From NCBI GenBank assembly GCA_001692895.1, contig KV748202.1, positions 1,364,001 through 1,428,000 on the forward strand: a stretch of 64,000 nt of DNA, in the 5' to 3' direction. Source of the stretch: Cenococcum geophilum 1.58 (taxonomy: Eukaryota > Ascomycota > Dothideomycetes > Gloniales > Gloniaceae). The position numbers were made by a program, and so were the translations under genes. This document shows, piece by piece, positions 22,985 through 33,910 of this stretch (position 1 is its first letter; each line of letters opens with the position of its first letter). Below the pieces are notes generated by a model that worked only from the letters and a program-made list of their open reading frames with translations, was not told the DNA's origin and made no database searches.

Positions 22985-25536
22985 AAAAACGTTAAAGAAA
23001 GAGAAGGTTAATATTGTTAAGGACCTTCTATAAAAATAGGGTTAGCCTTTTTATAGACTAGTTTCTAAGTATTTAGAAAGCGAGAATAGGTATAGAGGTA
23101 ATAAAAAGAAGAAAAAAGCAAGGGACCTACTTATTACTTTACTAAAGGATAAGAAAATATAAGAAGAACTTATTAATACGCCTAATACTTATATAACGCT
23201 AGTAACCTATACTATCCATTATATCCGGAAAAAGCTCTGCCAACTATAGTTATAACGCGGCCCCTTTAACATATAGACTCCAGATATAGAGTTTAATGAT
23301 ATTAACCTTAAGAATGCAGCTAAATTTATTTAGCAGCACGGTCCGCTACTATTTTAGCTTATTAATAGGATATCCGCACTAAATAGAGAGAAATATAGTT
23401 AGGATCCGCACGGCAGACGTATAGTTATAGTTGCCTCTATATTTCTACTAGGGTTTACTTAAAACTCCGTAAACGGTTTCGCCTATCTACTTAGTTTATA
23501 TTTTTAGGCACTTAGTATAAAGCGCCGTATGCTATTTTTCCTATATAGTCTTAGTCTAATTAATAATTATAAAACTCTTAATGCTAGAAAGCTTGGGCTA
23601 GCTAAACGTTCTAAAAAAGGTCTTATTAATTCTACTAGGCCTTCTAGCGCTAATAACCCTTAAGAAACTAATTAAGTCTCTATCTATTTATAATAATATC
23701 TATATTATTTATAATAACTTTAACTATTGCTAAAAGACTTAATATTAGGTTATTAGCGAGATTAGTAAGTTTAATTTGCATACTACGGGAAAGATTTTAC
23801 GCAGAGTATATATGCCTAAAGGGGGCCTTAAGCAGTCAATGTTAAATAATACCCGTTAACTTAAGCTAAATAAGGTTATTAATATAGCTAAAAATAGGTT
23901 TAATAACCTCTAAAAGTAAATATCTATAAGTTTTATTGCGGACGCTATCTAATACGCGTATCCTACTACGGTTAATGGTATATTTAACTCTAACATGGAT
24001 ATTAAATATCCGCGTATATTAGCAGTTAATATTCTCCCTTATAGAAGGACAAAGCATATAACTTTAGGACCTATTCTAGATAGCGAGGCTTTTATTAACG
24101 GCAACTATTATATAATAGAGAATATCTTCCTAGAATAACTACAGTATAATTATAAAACCGCTTTTAATAACTAGCTTTTTTTAGTATACGGAGATTAGAA
24201 GACTGTAAAGCTTATCTAATTATATAAAAAGGTGTGGGTTAAGGCGGAAGGTACGTATAATAGCTATAAGTAGGTATTGCCTATTCCGGGGCTATAGCAT
24301 ATGCAATTAAACTTCCTATATATAGTTATGCGTACATTCTATAGGGGTAAGAAAGTAGCGTAGCAGTTTTTAGCGCTCTATACCTATATAAACTACCTAA
24401 GACGGCGTAATATTCCTAAAGAAAAGGCCTTATTCTATTATATGGAAGAGCTAATCCTCCATAGCTTTAACGCTTATATTATTACGTTATTCCTACTCTA
24501 TATCTATAATAAGTATAACATTAAAGCAGATGACGAGGCTAAGCAGTATATATAAAACCTATCTCCGCAGCAATTTCTGGAATATATTAAGGATATCTAT
24601 ATAGCGGCTTTTTTAAGAGATATATGCCGCAATGCAAATTAGCGCACGTTAGATTATTTAGAGCTACCTACTAACGGACATTAGCTAGTAGCGATATTAT
24701 CCTTTATAGATATATTAAGTTCCACTACTAATAACTAAGTTCCTTAGAGTAATAATACGGAGTTCTTTAATTATATTTAGTTTTTATAGGTTATTAATAC
24801 TTACAAGCTTCTAAAATATGCTATTAAGCATATGGATATCAGACTACTAAAGCGTATAATACTCCGCCTTTACTTATACTTTGCTAGAAGCTTATTAAAG
24901 AACTATATATATAATATACTACTTCTATAGTAACTAATTGGAATAAGCGCTTATAATCTAATACTTTAACGGGCTATCCTTGCTAATAGTTTAGTCAACC
25001 TCTAAGGGCGGCTAAATAGCTTCTTTAAGACGGATCGCCTTAATAAGCTGCTAAATCTTTAACTTAAGGAGTTGCTCTAGGCGCGTGGGAATTTAATATT
25101 TAGCATAGATAAGCTGTTTAAGTAGAGTATTCTTATAATAAGTTATACTAGTACGCTCCGCGATATTTTTAAGCGTATATTTAGCGAGCGTATAAATAGC
25201 AAATATACAACTAAGTCTCTAGCGCTAGATATTTACTATCTTATAGATTAGATTAGGAAGGATTTAATTATATAATATAGGCGGCGCTTAGCGGATTTTA
25301 AGGCTCCTTTGCTCCTACAGCGCGGATATAAGAAACTCACGAAGGACGGCATAAATACATTTAACGCCTTCCTATTAACTGCGGCCGGTTTACTATTTAA
25401 TCCCCTTATATATAGCTTTAGTAATGCTAACAAAAATATAAAGGTACTAGGAGAAGCTACTAAATATATTTATATGGTTTATTGTCCTAATATTACACCT
25501 ATACCTCTACTAATATATATAATAGTCGGTGTATAA
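22985..25536 (+). pseudogene. DUF6589-like gene, copy 1, RIP-damaged
   Basis: One plus-strand frame can be followed for about 850 codons with many TAA/TAG at former Gln, Trp and Arg codons. The last 75 codons (25309-25536) are open and end in a natural TAA. Landmarks in order are a Lys-rich N-terminal helix near 23.1 kb, GRRIV.AS near 23.42 kb, a GDxKT motif near 24.19 kb, and WH/HMQLNFLY at about 24.29-24.33 kb. These last two recall the GDQ-T and P-L-H-M-N-F signatures I associate with the fungal repeat-protein family DUF6589. That family is abundant in fungal repeats and often suspected to be transposon-encoded; this assignment is from memory, without a profile search. The second copy (48.9-63.0 kb) matches along the whole length. 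Confidence 0.6.
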
Positions 25537-25764
25537 GTTGCTTAATAAATGCTAAAAGTAACAGTAATATATTATTTTAATTGCGGATATACTTCTAATA
25601 TAAGCGGAGTATCTATAGATATTCTAATTTTATATAACAGCTCTATACGGATATTATAAGAATTAAAAATAGTATTATAATATATAATCTTCTAAATAAA
25701 AATATAGCAAAACTAATACCTTATACTCTAGAAACTTAACCTTTAGAATAAACTCTCTATTTAA

Positions 25765-25836
25765 ATATCTTTATCTTAGCTTATACTGATATCTTTATAT
25801 TAACTTATATAGATATTATTATCTTAGCTTATACGG
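25765..25836 (+). repeat. 24-bp iteron array, unit 1
   Basis: Three contiguous 24-bp units of the type ATATTCTTATCCTAGCCTAT + ACGG occur. The same triple array stands at 27770-27841 and 63371-63442, always at the same place relative to the minus-strand gene. Confidence 0.85.
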
Positions 25837-25981
25837 ATATTATAATATTAATTAAGTATATCTATTAAATATAAGGCAGAGACTTAATTCCTACGTATAT
25901 AGTAGTAAAAAGGTAAGAGTTACTATTTTATTATTATAAACTAGCAATAATAGTTAACCCGTAGCAATAGCTAACTTATAT

Positions 25982-27554
25982 TTACTTATATTTAATATCC
26001 GGTAGCCTAGTATTACGTATAAGTATAATAACACTACGCCTTAGAAACGTAAGCTTATCCTTTATCTTACTAAGAGAATCTTTAAACTTATTAAACTGGC
26101 GATCTATACCCTAAACATCTTTCGCTATATTAATTACCTATTTACGAACTATATTAATATACGTAGAAATAGCAATTACTAAATACACCCTAATAGACCC
26201 AGTGCTAGCGAAAGCGGTAGTAGCAACAGTAGCACCTAGCGTGTTAGTAATTGGCGAAAGAGTTAAAGGAGTAGCGGTAGAGCGGGTGCCTCTATAGCTG
26301 TGCATACTGCTATAAGTAGGAGTCTTAATAGTGGGGGAGGTCTTAGTAGGGGGAGGTATAGTAGTATAGGCGGGGATAGTGCGAGAATAAAGCTATGCGG
26401 ATATTAGTAATATCTGTATTATTAATACACGGATATTATACCTTCTTAATAGGCGTTTTAGCTGGACTATTAGCAGAAGCTAACTTCGTACGTTTTTTGC
26501 CCTAAGGTATAACTGGCTCTAGATTTAATAAACTTTCCTATACGCGTGTTAGCTAACAGAATAATAGTATACTATTAGCATGTACCTTTCCGTATAACCT
26601 ACTACCTACATAATATCTTAAGCACGTATCCCTAAAATAAGGCCTAAAGTCCTTCTTGTAACGCAATATTTATAGCTATACTTCTTGCATAAAGTATATA
26701 GCGGATTACGCAGCTTACTAAAGCTACCCTTAATATTCTAAACGTGTGTTAATATCCACTAGCGACTTTCCTTTATATTATCCTAAATACTAGCTTTTAG
26801 AGTGTACTATTTATTCGCTAACGGTACTTAGATAGGAAGGCGCTTATTTATATTAGGAGTACTATAGAGATTATAAGGGCTGCTAAGATTTCGAGGGCTG
26901 TGGAGATTATAAGGGCTGCGGAGATTGTAAAAGTCAGCGTTATTAAGGTCTTTATCTTTATCGCTGTCTAAAGATTCGCTATCCGAAGAAACCTTATATA
27001 TAGTATTTAGGTCACTATAAGAGGTAAATTAGTAGATAAGATACTAAAATAGTATAACTAATATATACGATTTAATAGCTATCTTAAGCTTTATATTTAT
27101 ATTAGCAGCCTTTTTAGCCCGCTTTTTAAGAAAAGAAGATAAACGAGCCTTGTTAAGCCTCTTTTTAAAAGCATTAGGCGGCGGCAGTAGAAAGGCGGAT
27201 AGTAAAGTAGTAGATAGCAAAGTAGCCTATAGCAAAGATATAGGTAGCAGAAAGGTATCCAGTAAAAAGGTAAGCGGGTTTTTAGCGAATTTTACTCTAT
27301 CTTTATTATTGTTATCTACTAAATCCTATAAAGAGCGCCTCGGTATATATTTCCTAAATTATATTAGCTATAGGCATAATTTAATATTAAAAAGCTTACT
27401 CTTTAGAAATAAAGCCTAAAGGCTTAATAAGAGCAGCTATAGCGTGCTTAACAGCATTAAACTCCTTATTATTAACGTCGCATATATTAAGTTCCTTAAC
27501 TGCCTAATTGCTATTAATTACATTAATATTATTTAGAGGTATAAATAAAGGCAT
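25982..27554 (-). pseudogene. Unknown minus-strand gene of family A, unit 1
   Basis: The start is likely the ATG at 27554 (MPLF...LN), matched in unit 2 at 29439, and the stop is TAA at 25984-25982, giving about 520 codons if unspliced. The N-terminal ~50 residues and the C-terminal ~110 (ending near LPDI.YK) are conserved between units. The middle includes a Leu/Pro-rich stretch of six-residue repeats (about 27178-27275) and a Cys-containing region near 26.65 kb. I recognise no domain. It converges on the DUF6589-like gene. RIP-type stops are frequent. Confidence 0.5.
27178..27275. repeat. 18-bp degenerate tandem repeat in unit 1
   Basis: Degenerate units of about 18 bp based on GGCGGNNAGTAAAG occur here, with a related array at 29098-29175 in unit 2. 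On the minus strand they read as a Leu/Pro/Thr-rich linker inside the unknown gene, and on plus as a Lys/Ser-rich open frame (27150-27419) that is probably a shadow. Confidence 0.6.
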
Positions 27555-27769
27555 TATAGATCGTAGTATTCTAAGGGATAGTATATAAAACAACAATAAT
27601 AAAGTTTGTGGTGCGGTGCTGTAAGGTAAAAGGTTAGTAAAGGAAGAAGAGGTATGGAGGTTAATTAAGGTAAATATCCATACTGCCGATTTTATTAAAT
27701 TAGCTTACTAACAAATGATCGCTGCTATAGTAACTTACCTTAGTAAATATTAACGGTGCGGATATATAA

Positions 27770-27841
27770 ATATCTCTATTTTAGCTTATGCGGATATTCT
27801 TATCCTAGCCTATACGGATATCCTTATCCTAGCCTATACGG
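27770..27841 (+). repeat. 24-bp iteron array, unit 2
   Basis: There are three 24-bp units, the second and third nearly identical (ATATYCTTATCCTAGCCTAT followed by ACGG). This marks the join of the ~2-kb tandem duplication. Confidence 0.88.
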
Positions 27842-27969
27842 ATATTATAATATTAATTAAGTATATCTATTAAATATAAGGTAGAGACTTAATTCCTATA
27901 TATATAATAGCAAAGAGATAAGAGCTACTATTTTATTACTCTAAACCCGTAATAATAGCTAACCTATAT

Positions 27970-29439
27970 TTACTTAAATTCTATATCCGGCAACCCAGCG
28001 TTATATATAAGTGTAGTAATACTACGCCTTATAAACGCAAGTTTATCCTTTATCTTATTTAGAGAATCTTTAAGCTTACTTAACCAGCAATCTATAGCCC
28101 GAGTATCTTTCGCTATCTTAGTTACCCGTTTATAAACTATATTAACGCGCGCGGAAATAATAATTACTAAATACGCCCTAATATTTTCTGTGCTAGCAGG
28201 AGCGGCAGCAGTACTAAAAGCAGCACTACGCGTACTAGGAATTAGTAAAAGAGTAGGAGGAGTAGCGGTAGAACGGGTGCCTCTACGGCTATGCATATCA
28301 CTACAAGTAGGAGTCTTAGGGGGAGGGGAGGTCTTTAGAGGGGGGATAGTGCGGGTATAAAGCTATACGGATATTATACCTTTTTAGTAGGTGTTCCAGT
28401 TGGATTACTAGCAAAAGCTAATTGCGCACGTTTTTTGCGCTAAGGTATAACCAGCTCTAGTCTTAGCAAACTATCCTATATACGTGTTAGCTGATGGAAT
28501 AGTGGTATACTATTAGCATATACCTTTTTATATAACCTACTACTTAAGTAACATCTTAAGTATATACCTCTAAAATATGGCCTAGCGTTCTGCTTATAAA
28601 CGCGGCATTTATAGTCTTGCTTAACATATAGAGCGTATAGCGGATTACGTAGTATACTAGAGCTACCCTTAATATTCTAGATATGGGTATATATCCACTA
28701 GCTTTTAGGGTATACTATTTATTTACTAACGGCACTTAAATAGAAAGGCGCTCTTTTGTATTAATATCTAACGTTATAGCTTAGGCCGTCTACGTACTAT
28801 AGAGCTTATAAGGGCTGCGGAGATTATAAGAGGATAAAGAAGTGCTTTCGGGAAAGTTGGCGTTATTAAGATTACTCTCTTTATTATTGTTTAAAATCTC
28901 TAACATTTCTATTAGGTTACTATAAGAGGTAAATTAGTAGATAAAACACTAAAAGAGTATAGCTAATATATATAATTTAAAGGCTATCTTATACTAAATA
29001 TTTTGCATAGTAATTCTATTAGCCTGCCTTTTAAGAGAAGTAGAAGCATAACGAGGATTAAACTTTTTAGAAGTAATAGGTAATAAAGAAATAGGCGGCT
29101 TAAAGGTAGGCGGTAAAGAGGTAAGTAATAAAGAAGTAGGCGGCAAAGAGGCTAGCAGTAAAAAGGTAAGCGGATTTCTAGCAGATTTTACAATAGCATT
29201 ATTATGGTGCTCTGCTATATCTAATAAAGAGTGCTTTAGTATATATTTCCTAAAATTATATTAGCTATAGGCATAATTTAGTATTAGAAAGCTTACTCTC
29301 TAAGTAGAAATTCTAAAAAATTAGTAAAAGAAAGAGCGTCCTTAAAAGCGTCCTTAATTATTTTATCGTTAACGTTACGTATATTAAGTTTCTTAACTAA
29401 ATAGCTATTAGACGTATTTAGAGATGCAAATAAAGGCAT
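27970..29439 (-). pseudogene. Unknown minus-strand gene of family A, unit 2
   Basis: This is the tandem partner of the gene at 25982-27554. The last 108 codons (28296-27970) are open: a Ser/Thr/Pro-rich stretch, then a basic, probably helical stretch (WLSKLKDSLNKIKDKL) and the end GLPDIEFK. The first ~50 codons (from 29439) are also open and end in a RIP-like or splice-related stop near 29293. The middle is damaged. The function is not recognised. Confidence 0.5.
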
Positions 29440-29635
29440 TATAAATAGTGGTATACTAATGGACAGTAGATAAAATAATAATGGCAAAGTTTATAATACG
29501 GTGCTATAAGGTAGAAGGTTAGTAGAAAAAAAGGTACGGAGGTTAATTAAAGGTAAATATCCGCGCTGCCGATTTTATTAAATTAGCTCGCTAATAAATA
29601 ATCGCCGCTATAACTTACCTTAGTAAAAATTAACC

Positions 29636-31600
29636 ACCTTATATACGCTTATTTGTAATACGCAAATCCTTTATAGTTAAGTTACTACTAATTAAAGTAA
29701 GTGGGCGCCGTCTAGTTAACTTACGAAGTAATATTAATATAGAATCACTGCTTAGCTAAGGTATTAGAGAAGGGTTATAAGCGGATATTAAGCTTACTTA
29801 GTAAGCAGATTTCTTACTTTTAAAGTGCGTAGATACATTCTTTTATTTTCTCTTACTGCGGGGCAGAACTAATATTAGCTAAAAGGCTTAAGGTATAGTA
29901 GCCTAAGGAGAACAAATAATATCTAGTTAAGAGGATTATAAGACACTTAAATTAAATGGCTAATATAATATAGGTTCTACGGGTTATAGAAGCTTTAGAT
30001 ATAAACCTTAGTATTCCCTTAAATAAGAATCTAATAGACTATTTAAATACGTATATAGAGATTAACACTTAATACCTAGATATTAATTAGAGCTCTGCCC
30101 TAGTCTTAGTTAAGTTAATAAATAAGTAAAACGCTAAGGAATATTAAATATTAACCTTCTAAAGCTGCGTTATATCTAAAACCGAGGGCGGAGATTAGGC
30201 ACTAGGCTATAGGTTCTAAGCTATACTTAGTTTAAAGAGCGGAGATTAAATATTAGACTATAAATTCTAAGCTACACCTAATTTAGAAGGCGGGGATTAA
30301 ATATTAGCACGTAAATTCTAAACTGCGCCTAGTTTAGAGGGTGGAGATTAAGTATTAGCCTATAAACCCTAAGCCTTAAAGTTTCCTAGGAGCGGAGATC
30401 TAGTATTATAACTTAAATCTTAAGCCCTAGGATTTAAGAGGAGCGGAGATCTAATATTATATTATAAATTTTAAATTTCTAGATTTCCTACTACCTAGGA
30501 ACTAGTACTACACTATAAATCTTAAACTTTAGAATTTTTTGTAATTAGAGATTTAGTATTACGTTGCGAATATTAAACCTTAGGCTTATCTAAAAGTTAA
30601 GACTTAGTGTTATACTGTAAGCTTTAATACTTAAACTACCCTAAGGATTTAGATTTAATGCTGCGCTATAGGCTTTAATATCTGGATTGCTCTAAGGGCT
30701 AAATATCTAGCTATTAAGATAACTGCGATAGAGTAGTATATATAGTTTAGGACCAGTTCGCTTATAAGTTTTAGGTTAATATAAGCTAAAATATTTAAGA
30801 TTTAGTTATATCCATTTATAAGCTAAATACTAATAATAGCTATAAGGGCGGTAATACTTTGGTTTACAGCGGTTAATTAAAACTAGCACTCTTTATAGTT
30901 AATATATTAACGGGTCCCCTTTAACCTACTAATGGCAGAGGCGTCTATAATGAGCTTCTAGATATAGTAATATATTTACTAGATTGCGACGCAGCTTATA
31001 AAACACTAGTACTAAAGTATTGTGTTTCTTCCTTATAAATAAAGCGGATAAGCGCGTCTACTTTATCTCCTAGGAAGCTATAATCCTATTTAGGCAATAT
31101 CCGCTTAAGGCCCTTATAAGTTAGTAGAGATTAAATATAGAGTATATGGATTTAATTGTTGGATATAATATAACTAGAAATTAGACTCTAAACTGCATCC
31201 TGGTATATTATATTAAGCTATCCTTTAATTTACTTCTTAACACTTATAAATAGATCCTTTAAGTACTTACTCTTTGCAATATTCCTAGTATATAGTGTGA
31301 TAATATTATACTCCTTATAAGCCTATAATAAATTGTTACAATTAAAGTAATAGTATAAACCTTTAGATAACGGACTCGTCTCCTTATATAGCTTAAGTAG
31401 AATATTATATAAACATCTAGTAGCTTTATTCGCGAGCTTATATAATATATCTAAAAGTACTACCCGTTTCTCTATATTAGTCTTTACCCTCTTTTATTTT
31501 TCTATATACTTAATCGGTAGGGCTAATAATATTATATTCTTATTAAGTATTTAATCCTTCTCCTCCTAAGCAGATACCTGCAAGATAATATTACTATTAA
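29636..31600 (+). pseudogene. Gene with ten 17-residue repeats, RIP-damaged
   Basis: A plus-strand frame from about 29.9 kb can be followed through the 51-bp array (30187-30696) to about 31.6 kb, with TAA/TAG mainly at former Gln and Trp codons. In the first six repeat units the stop falls at the same codon (F*A / S*A), as expected if one conserved Gln codon was hit by RIP in unit after unit. Downstream is a Leu-rich stretch. I recognise no family. Start and end are uncertain. Confidence 0.45.
30187..30696 (+). repeat. 51-bp tandem repeat, ten units
   Basis: Ten exact-length 51-bp units encode the 17-residue pattern [GS]GD-[QL]-[VI]L--[KR]-[FSL]-Q-[AT]-L---[KR]. No unit has lost or gained a base, so reading frame was kept while the array diverged, which argues for past selection on the protein. 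Confidence 0.88.
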
Positions 31601-33250
31601 TTATAACGAATAAAGCTAGATTGCTAGCGAAATCCGCTACCCTATCCTCCAGTATTGCTATCCTAGCAGTAATAAAGTTACGGCCGAGTTAGGTAGATAG
31701 AGGGGCTGTAGGTTTTTAAGACTTTTACTTTAGTGGTATAATATCCGTAAGAGCGCCCTTATACTAGTCTTTAATAAGAATAATTATATATCCGGTAATA
31801 CTGTTATGTCTAGCGGCCTGTCTAAATCGCTATAATATTATATTTAGGCTTTTATTAGGATAATAACCGTATATAATAAAACGGATAATATTTGGAATAT
31901 CCGTACTATAGGCTAGGGCGTTTAACGTAATAAGAATACGGGTAGGTAAGTCTTCTATATAGAAATTTTAATACTCCCTGCTCTTATTATATTCTAATAA
32001 TGTTATATAATAACTTCGCACTATTATTTTAGCCTGCTTAATAGTATAGCCCTTAGTTATAAGCTATGAACGGATAGTATTTATACACCTATAGATATAG
32101 TTTTTAGTATAAAGAAAGATTATTGTTTTAGGAATTAATTTAGAACTTAAAACCTTTCGCCTCTTTAGCTATATAATACCTTTTACTAGATATTAGATCC
32201 GCCCGACTAATTAATAAATAGAGGTAGCGGATATTTAACTAGGAGATGCGGATATCCTACTAGGCGCTATAGGTGTTTAGCTAGATAATGCGGATATCTA
32301 GCTAAGGGTCGCGGATGTATAATCCTCCTCTACTACTACCTCCTTAAATGCCTCTTTAATAACAAAGAATAGTGCCTTATAATTATTCTTATCCCTCCTC
32401 TTAATATAGCCCCTAATAATAGATAGGTCAGGCTAATTAATATCTATTTATTTAAGATCCGTTATACTCTAATAAAACCCTACTAGCTTTATTACCTTTA
32501 TATACGTCTCCTTATTAAGTATTATAGTATATATAAACCACGGCACTATTAGACCAAGTAGTAATTACACCTTAAAGAGCTGTACGTAATGGGGCCGGAA
32601 GCTCTTGCCCTAGTTAGCAACTAAATAACACTTATTAATTATAATTAAGGAAATATATAAGCGAAAAGCAGGCTAAGTAAGGATATAGTAGAACCGTTTA
32701 CTTAATAGCAACTCTGACGATACTAGAATATACGTAAACTAACCTACCTTAATATGTTTTAGGATATCCGTATACGCTTTTATTACCTCTATATATATAA
32801 ATACGGGATTTACTCCTAGAATAGCCTATATTTTTAATAGCTGCTCCTTTCTAATTGCGTTTAAAGGTAATATAATAATAGCAATAGAAGCTTAAATTAG
32901 TAATAGAATCGCCTATATTATTATACTCTTACCCTATAATATCTTCGCCGCTAGGAATAAGTCCCTCCGCCTATATATTACCCATTTTAATACCTTAATT
33001 TAACTAGGTTGTCCGCTATACGGATATAGAAGCTTAATAGCTCTATCTATTACGCTTAACTATTTGTCTTTACTTACCTCCTATAAGGCTAGAAGCTCGT
33101 CTTATACGTCCTATAACCGCCTCTCTACTAGGGACGTAAGGTCCTTCTATATATAATTATCTAGCTCCTATAAGCTCTGCGAGACCTACTAGCGTTCCCA
33201 TTTAACTATAGGCTTCTAACCCTAATGTCTAGTGGGTTTCTTCGGAGCTA
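31600..33250 (-). pseudogene. RecQ-like helicase gene 1, RIP-damaged
   Basis: On minus, in order: a coiled-coil-like N-terminal part near 33.15 kb, then LYPYSGQPS and KVLKW near 33.0 kb. The Walker A motif (A-K-x-x-x-G-K-S) lies at about 32958-32935, then motif Ia-like IIILPLNAI at about 32.87 kb. The DExH position is at 32636-32625, now read N-K-C-Y. FRPHYVQL follows at about 32.59 kb, and the next motif (PWF.Y/CTAT-like) at about 32.54 kb. The order and the FRP-Y-L element after DExH are typical of RecQ-type helicases. Each DExH difference is one C-to-T or G-to-A step. The left end is uncertain and overlaps the end of the plus-strand repeat gene. Confidence 0.65.
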
Positions 33251-33463
33251 TAGTAGGTTTTTTATACGGATATAATACCTAGTAGTAGTAGAGGCACTCT
33301 AGGCTAAGGGAGGATATTTTTAAGGAAGGACCTAACTATAGCACCTACTAGGTATTGCAATGGCTTTAAGTAGTAGATATCTACATATCTATATAGTTTT
33401 ATTAATATTAGCAGACTATTTAATAAGATAAATACATTCTTAGGTTTTTAATAACGCGTTTTT

Positions 33464-33483
33464 TTAACTTTAACGAAATTAAT
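33464..33483 (+). repeat. Subterminal 20-bp repeat of family A
   Basis: TTAACTTTAACGAAATTAAT is identical to 22665-22684. In both places a related AAAATTATACCA-like block follows after exactly 27 bp. This suggests either the right end of family A or the left-end remnant of another copy. Confidence 0.65.
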
Positions 33484-33660
33484 ATTAGGATTGAGCAATA
33501 GTTATATTATAAAATTTATACCATTTAGAAGCCCTAAGTCTTAAAAATAATGTATAAACTTTTAGTAATAATAACGCGTTATATAAATAAATAAATTAGA
33601 TATCTGCAATCTCCGTTTTACGGATTTTATTTAGGGTTTTAATAAAACTCGCCAAACGCC

Positions 33661-33731
33661 CTTAGACGTGATTTTGCAATTTGGGAGACGGCGTAGGTTA
33701 TTCCGACGCTAGCTAAAAAATCACGTCTAAG
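33661..33731. repeat. Small inverted-repeat element, CTTAGACG type
   Basis: A 71-bp unit has perfect 15-bp ends, CTTAGACGTGATTTT and its complement. Its first eight bases match the ends of the unit at 46334-46464. Confidence 0.65.
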
Positions 33732-33788
33732 CTCGCTGAGGTAAGACACCTTACTAAAGAAGACTTATCTTAGTAAGCGACTTAGATG

Positions 33789-33910
33789 GCAAACAAGATA
33801 AATCTCGCTAGTACTTAACTAGTATAGCTTTATATGAAACCCCTACTAGCTTTATTAAACCCCTGCTAGCGTTATATAACCCCTGTACTTATAAGCGCTA
33901 TCTTGTTTGC
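33789..33910. repeat. Small inverted-repeat element, GCAAACAAGATA type
   Basis: A 122-bp unit has perfect 12-bp ends GCAAACAAGATA/TATCTTGTTTGC. Inside are three degenerate copies of a ~21-bp unit beginning AACCCCT. It is non-coding. Confidence 0.6.

Larger units (their letters stand above)
25765..29635. repeat. Tandem duplication of a ~2.0-kb unit
   Basis: Unit 1 is 25765-27769 and unit 2 is 27770 to about 29635. The arrays at their left ends are offset by 2005 bp. Each unit holds the iterons, a minus-strand gene and a short spacer. The units differ by RIP-type and other changes and by small indels. Copy 2 of family A shows one such unit beginning at 63371, cut by the window end. Confidence 0.8.
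22508..33483 (+). mobile_element. Family A, copy 1 (candidate large DNA element)
   Basis: The left end is set by comparison with the second copy at 48508. Similarity begins at (T)ACCTCAGAAGC in one and (T)ACCTTAGAAGC in the other and runs through hairpin, leader and DUF6589-like gene, the minus-strand gene and its 24-bp iterons. Rightward this copy continues with a duplicated minus-strand unit, a plus-strand repeat-protein gene and a minus-strand RecQ-like helicase gene. The proposed right end near 33.48 kb rests on a 20-bp subterminal repeat shared with 22665-22684 and is weak. The motif GCGGATAT recurs throughout. All frames are RIP-damaged. Confidence 0.45.

Noticed and set aside
27150-27419. 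Lys/Ser-rich open frame on plus
   Set aside because: It comes from the degenerate 18-bp repeat, and the minus strand keeps a consistent gene in both tandem units.
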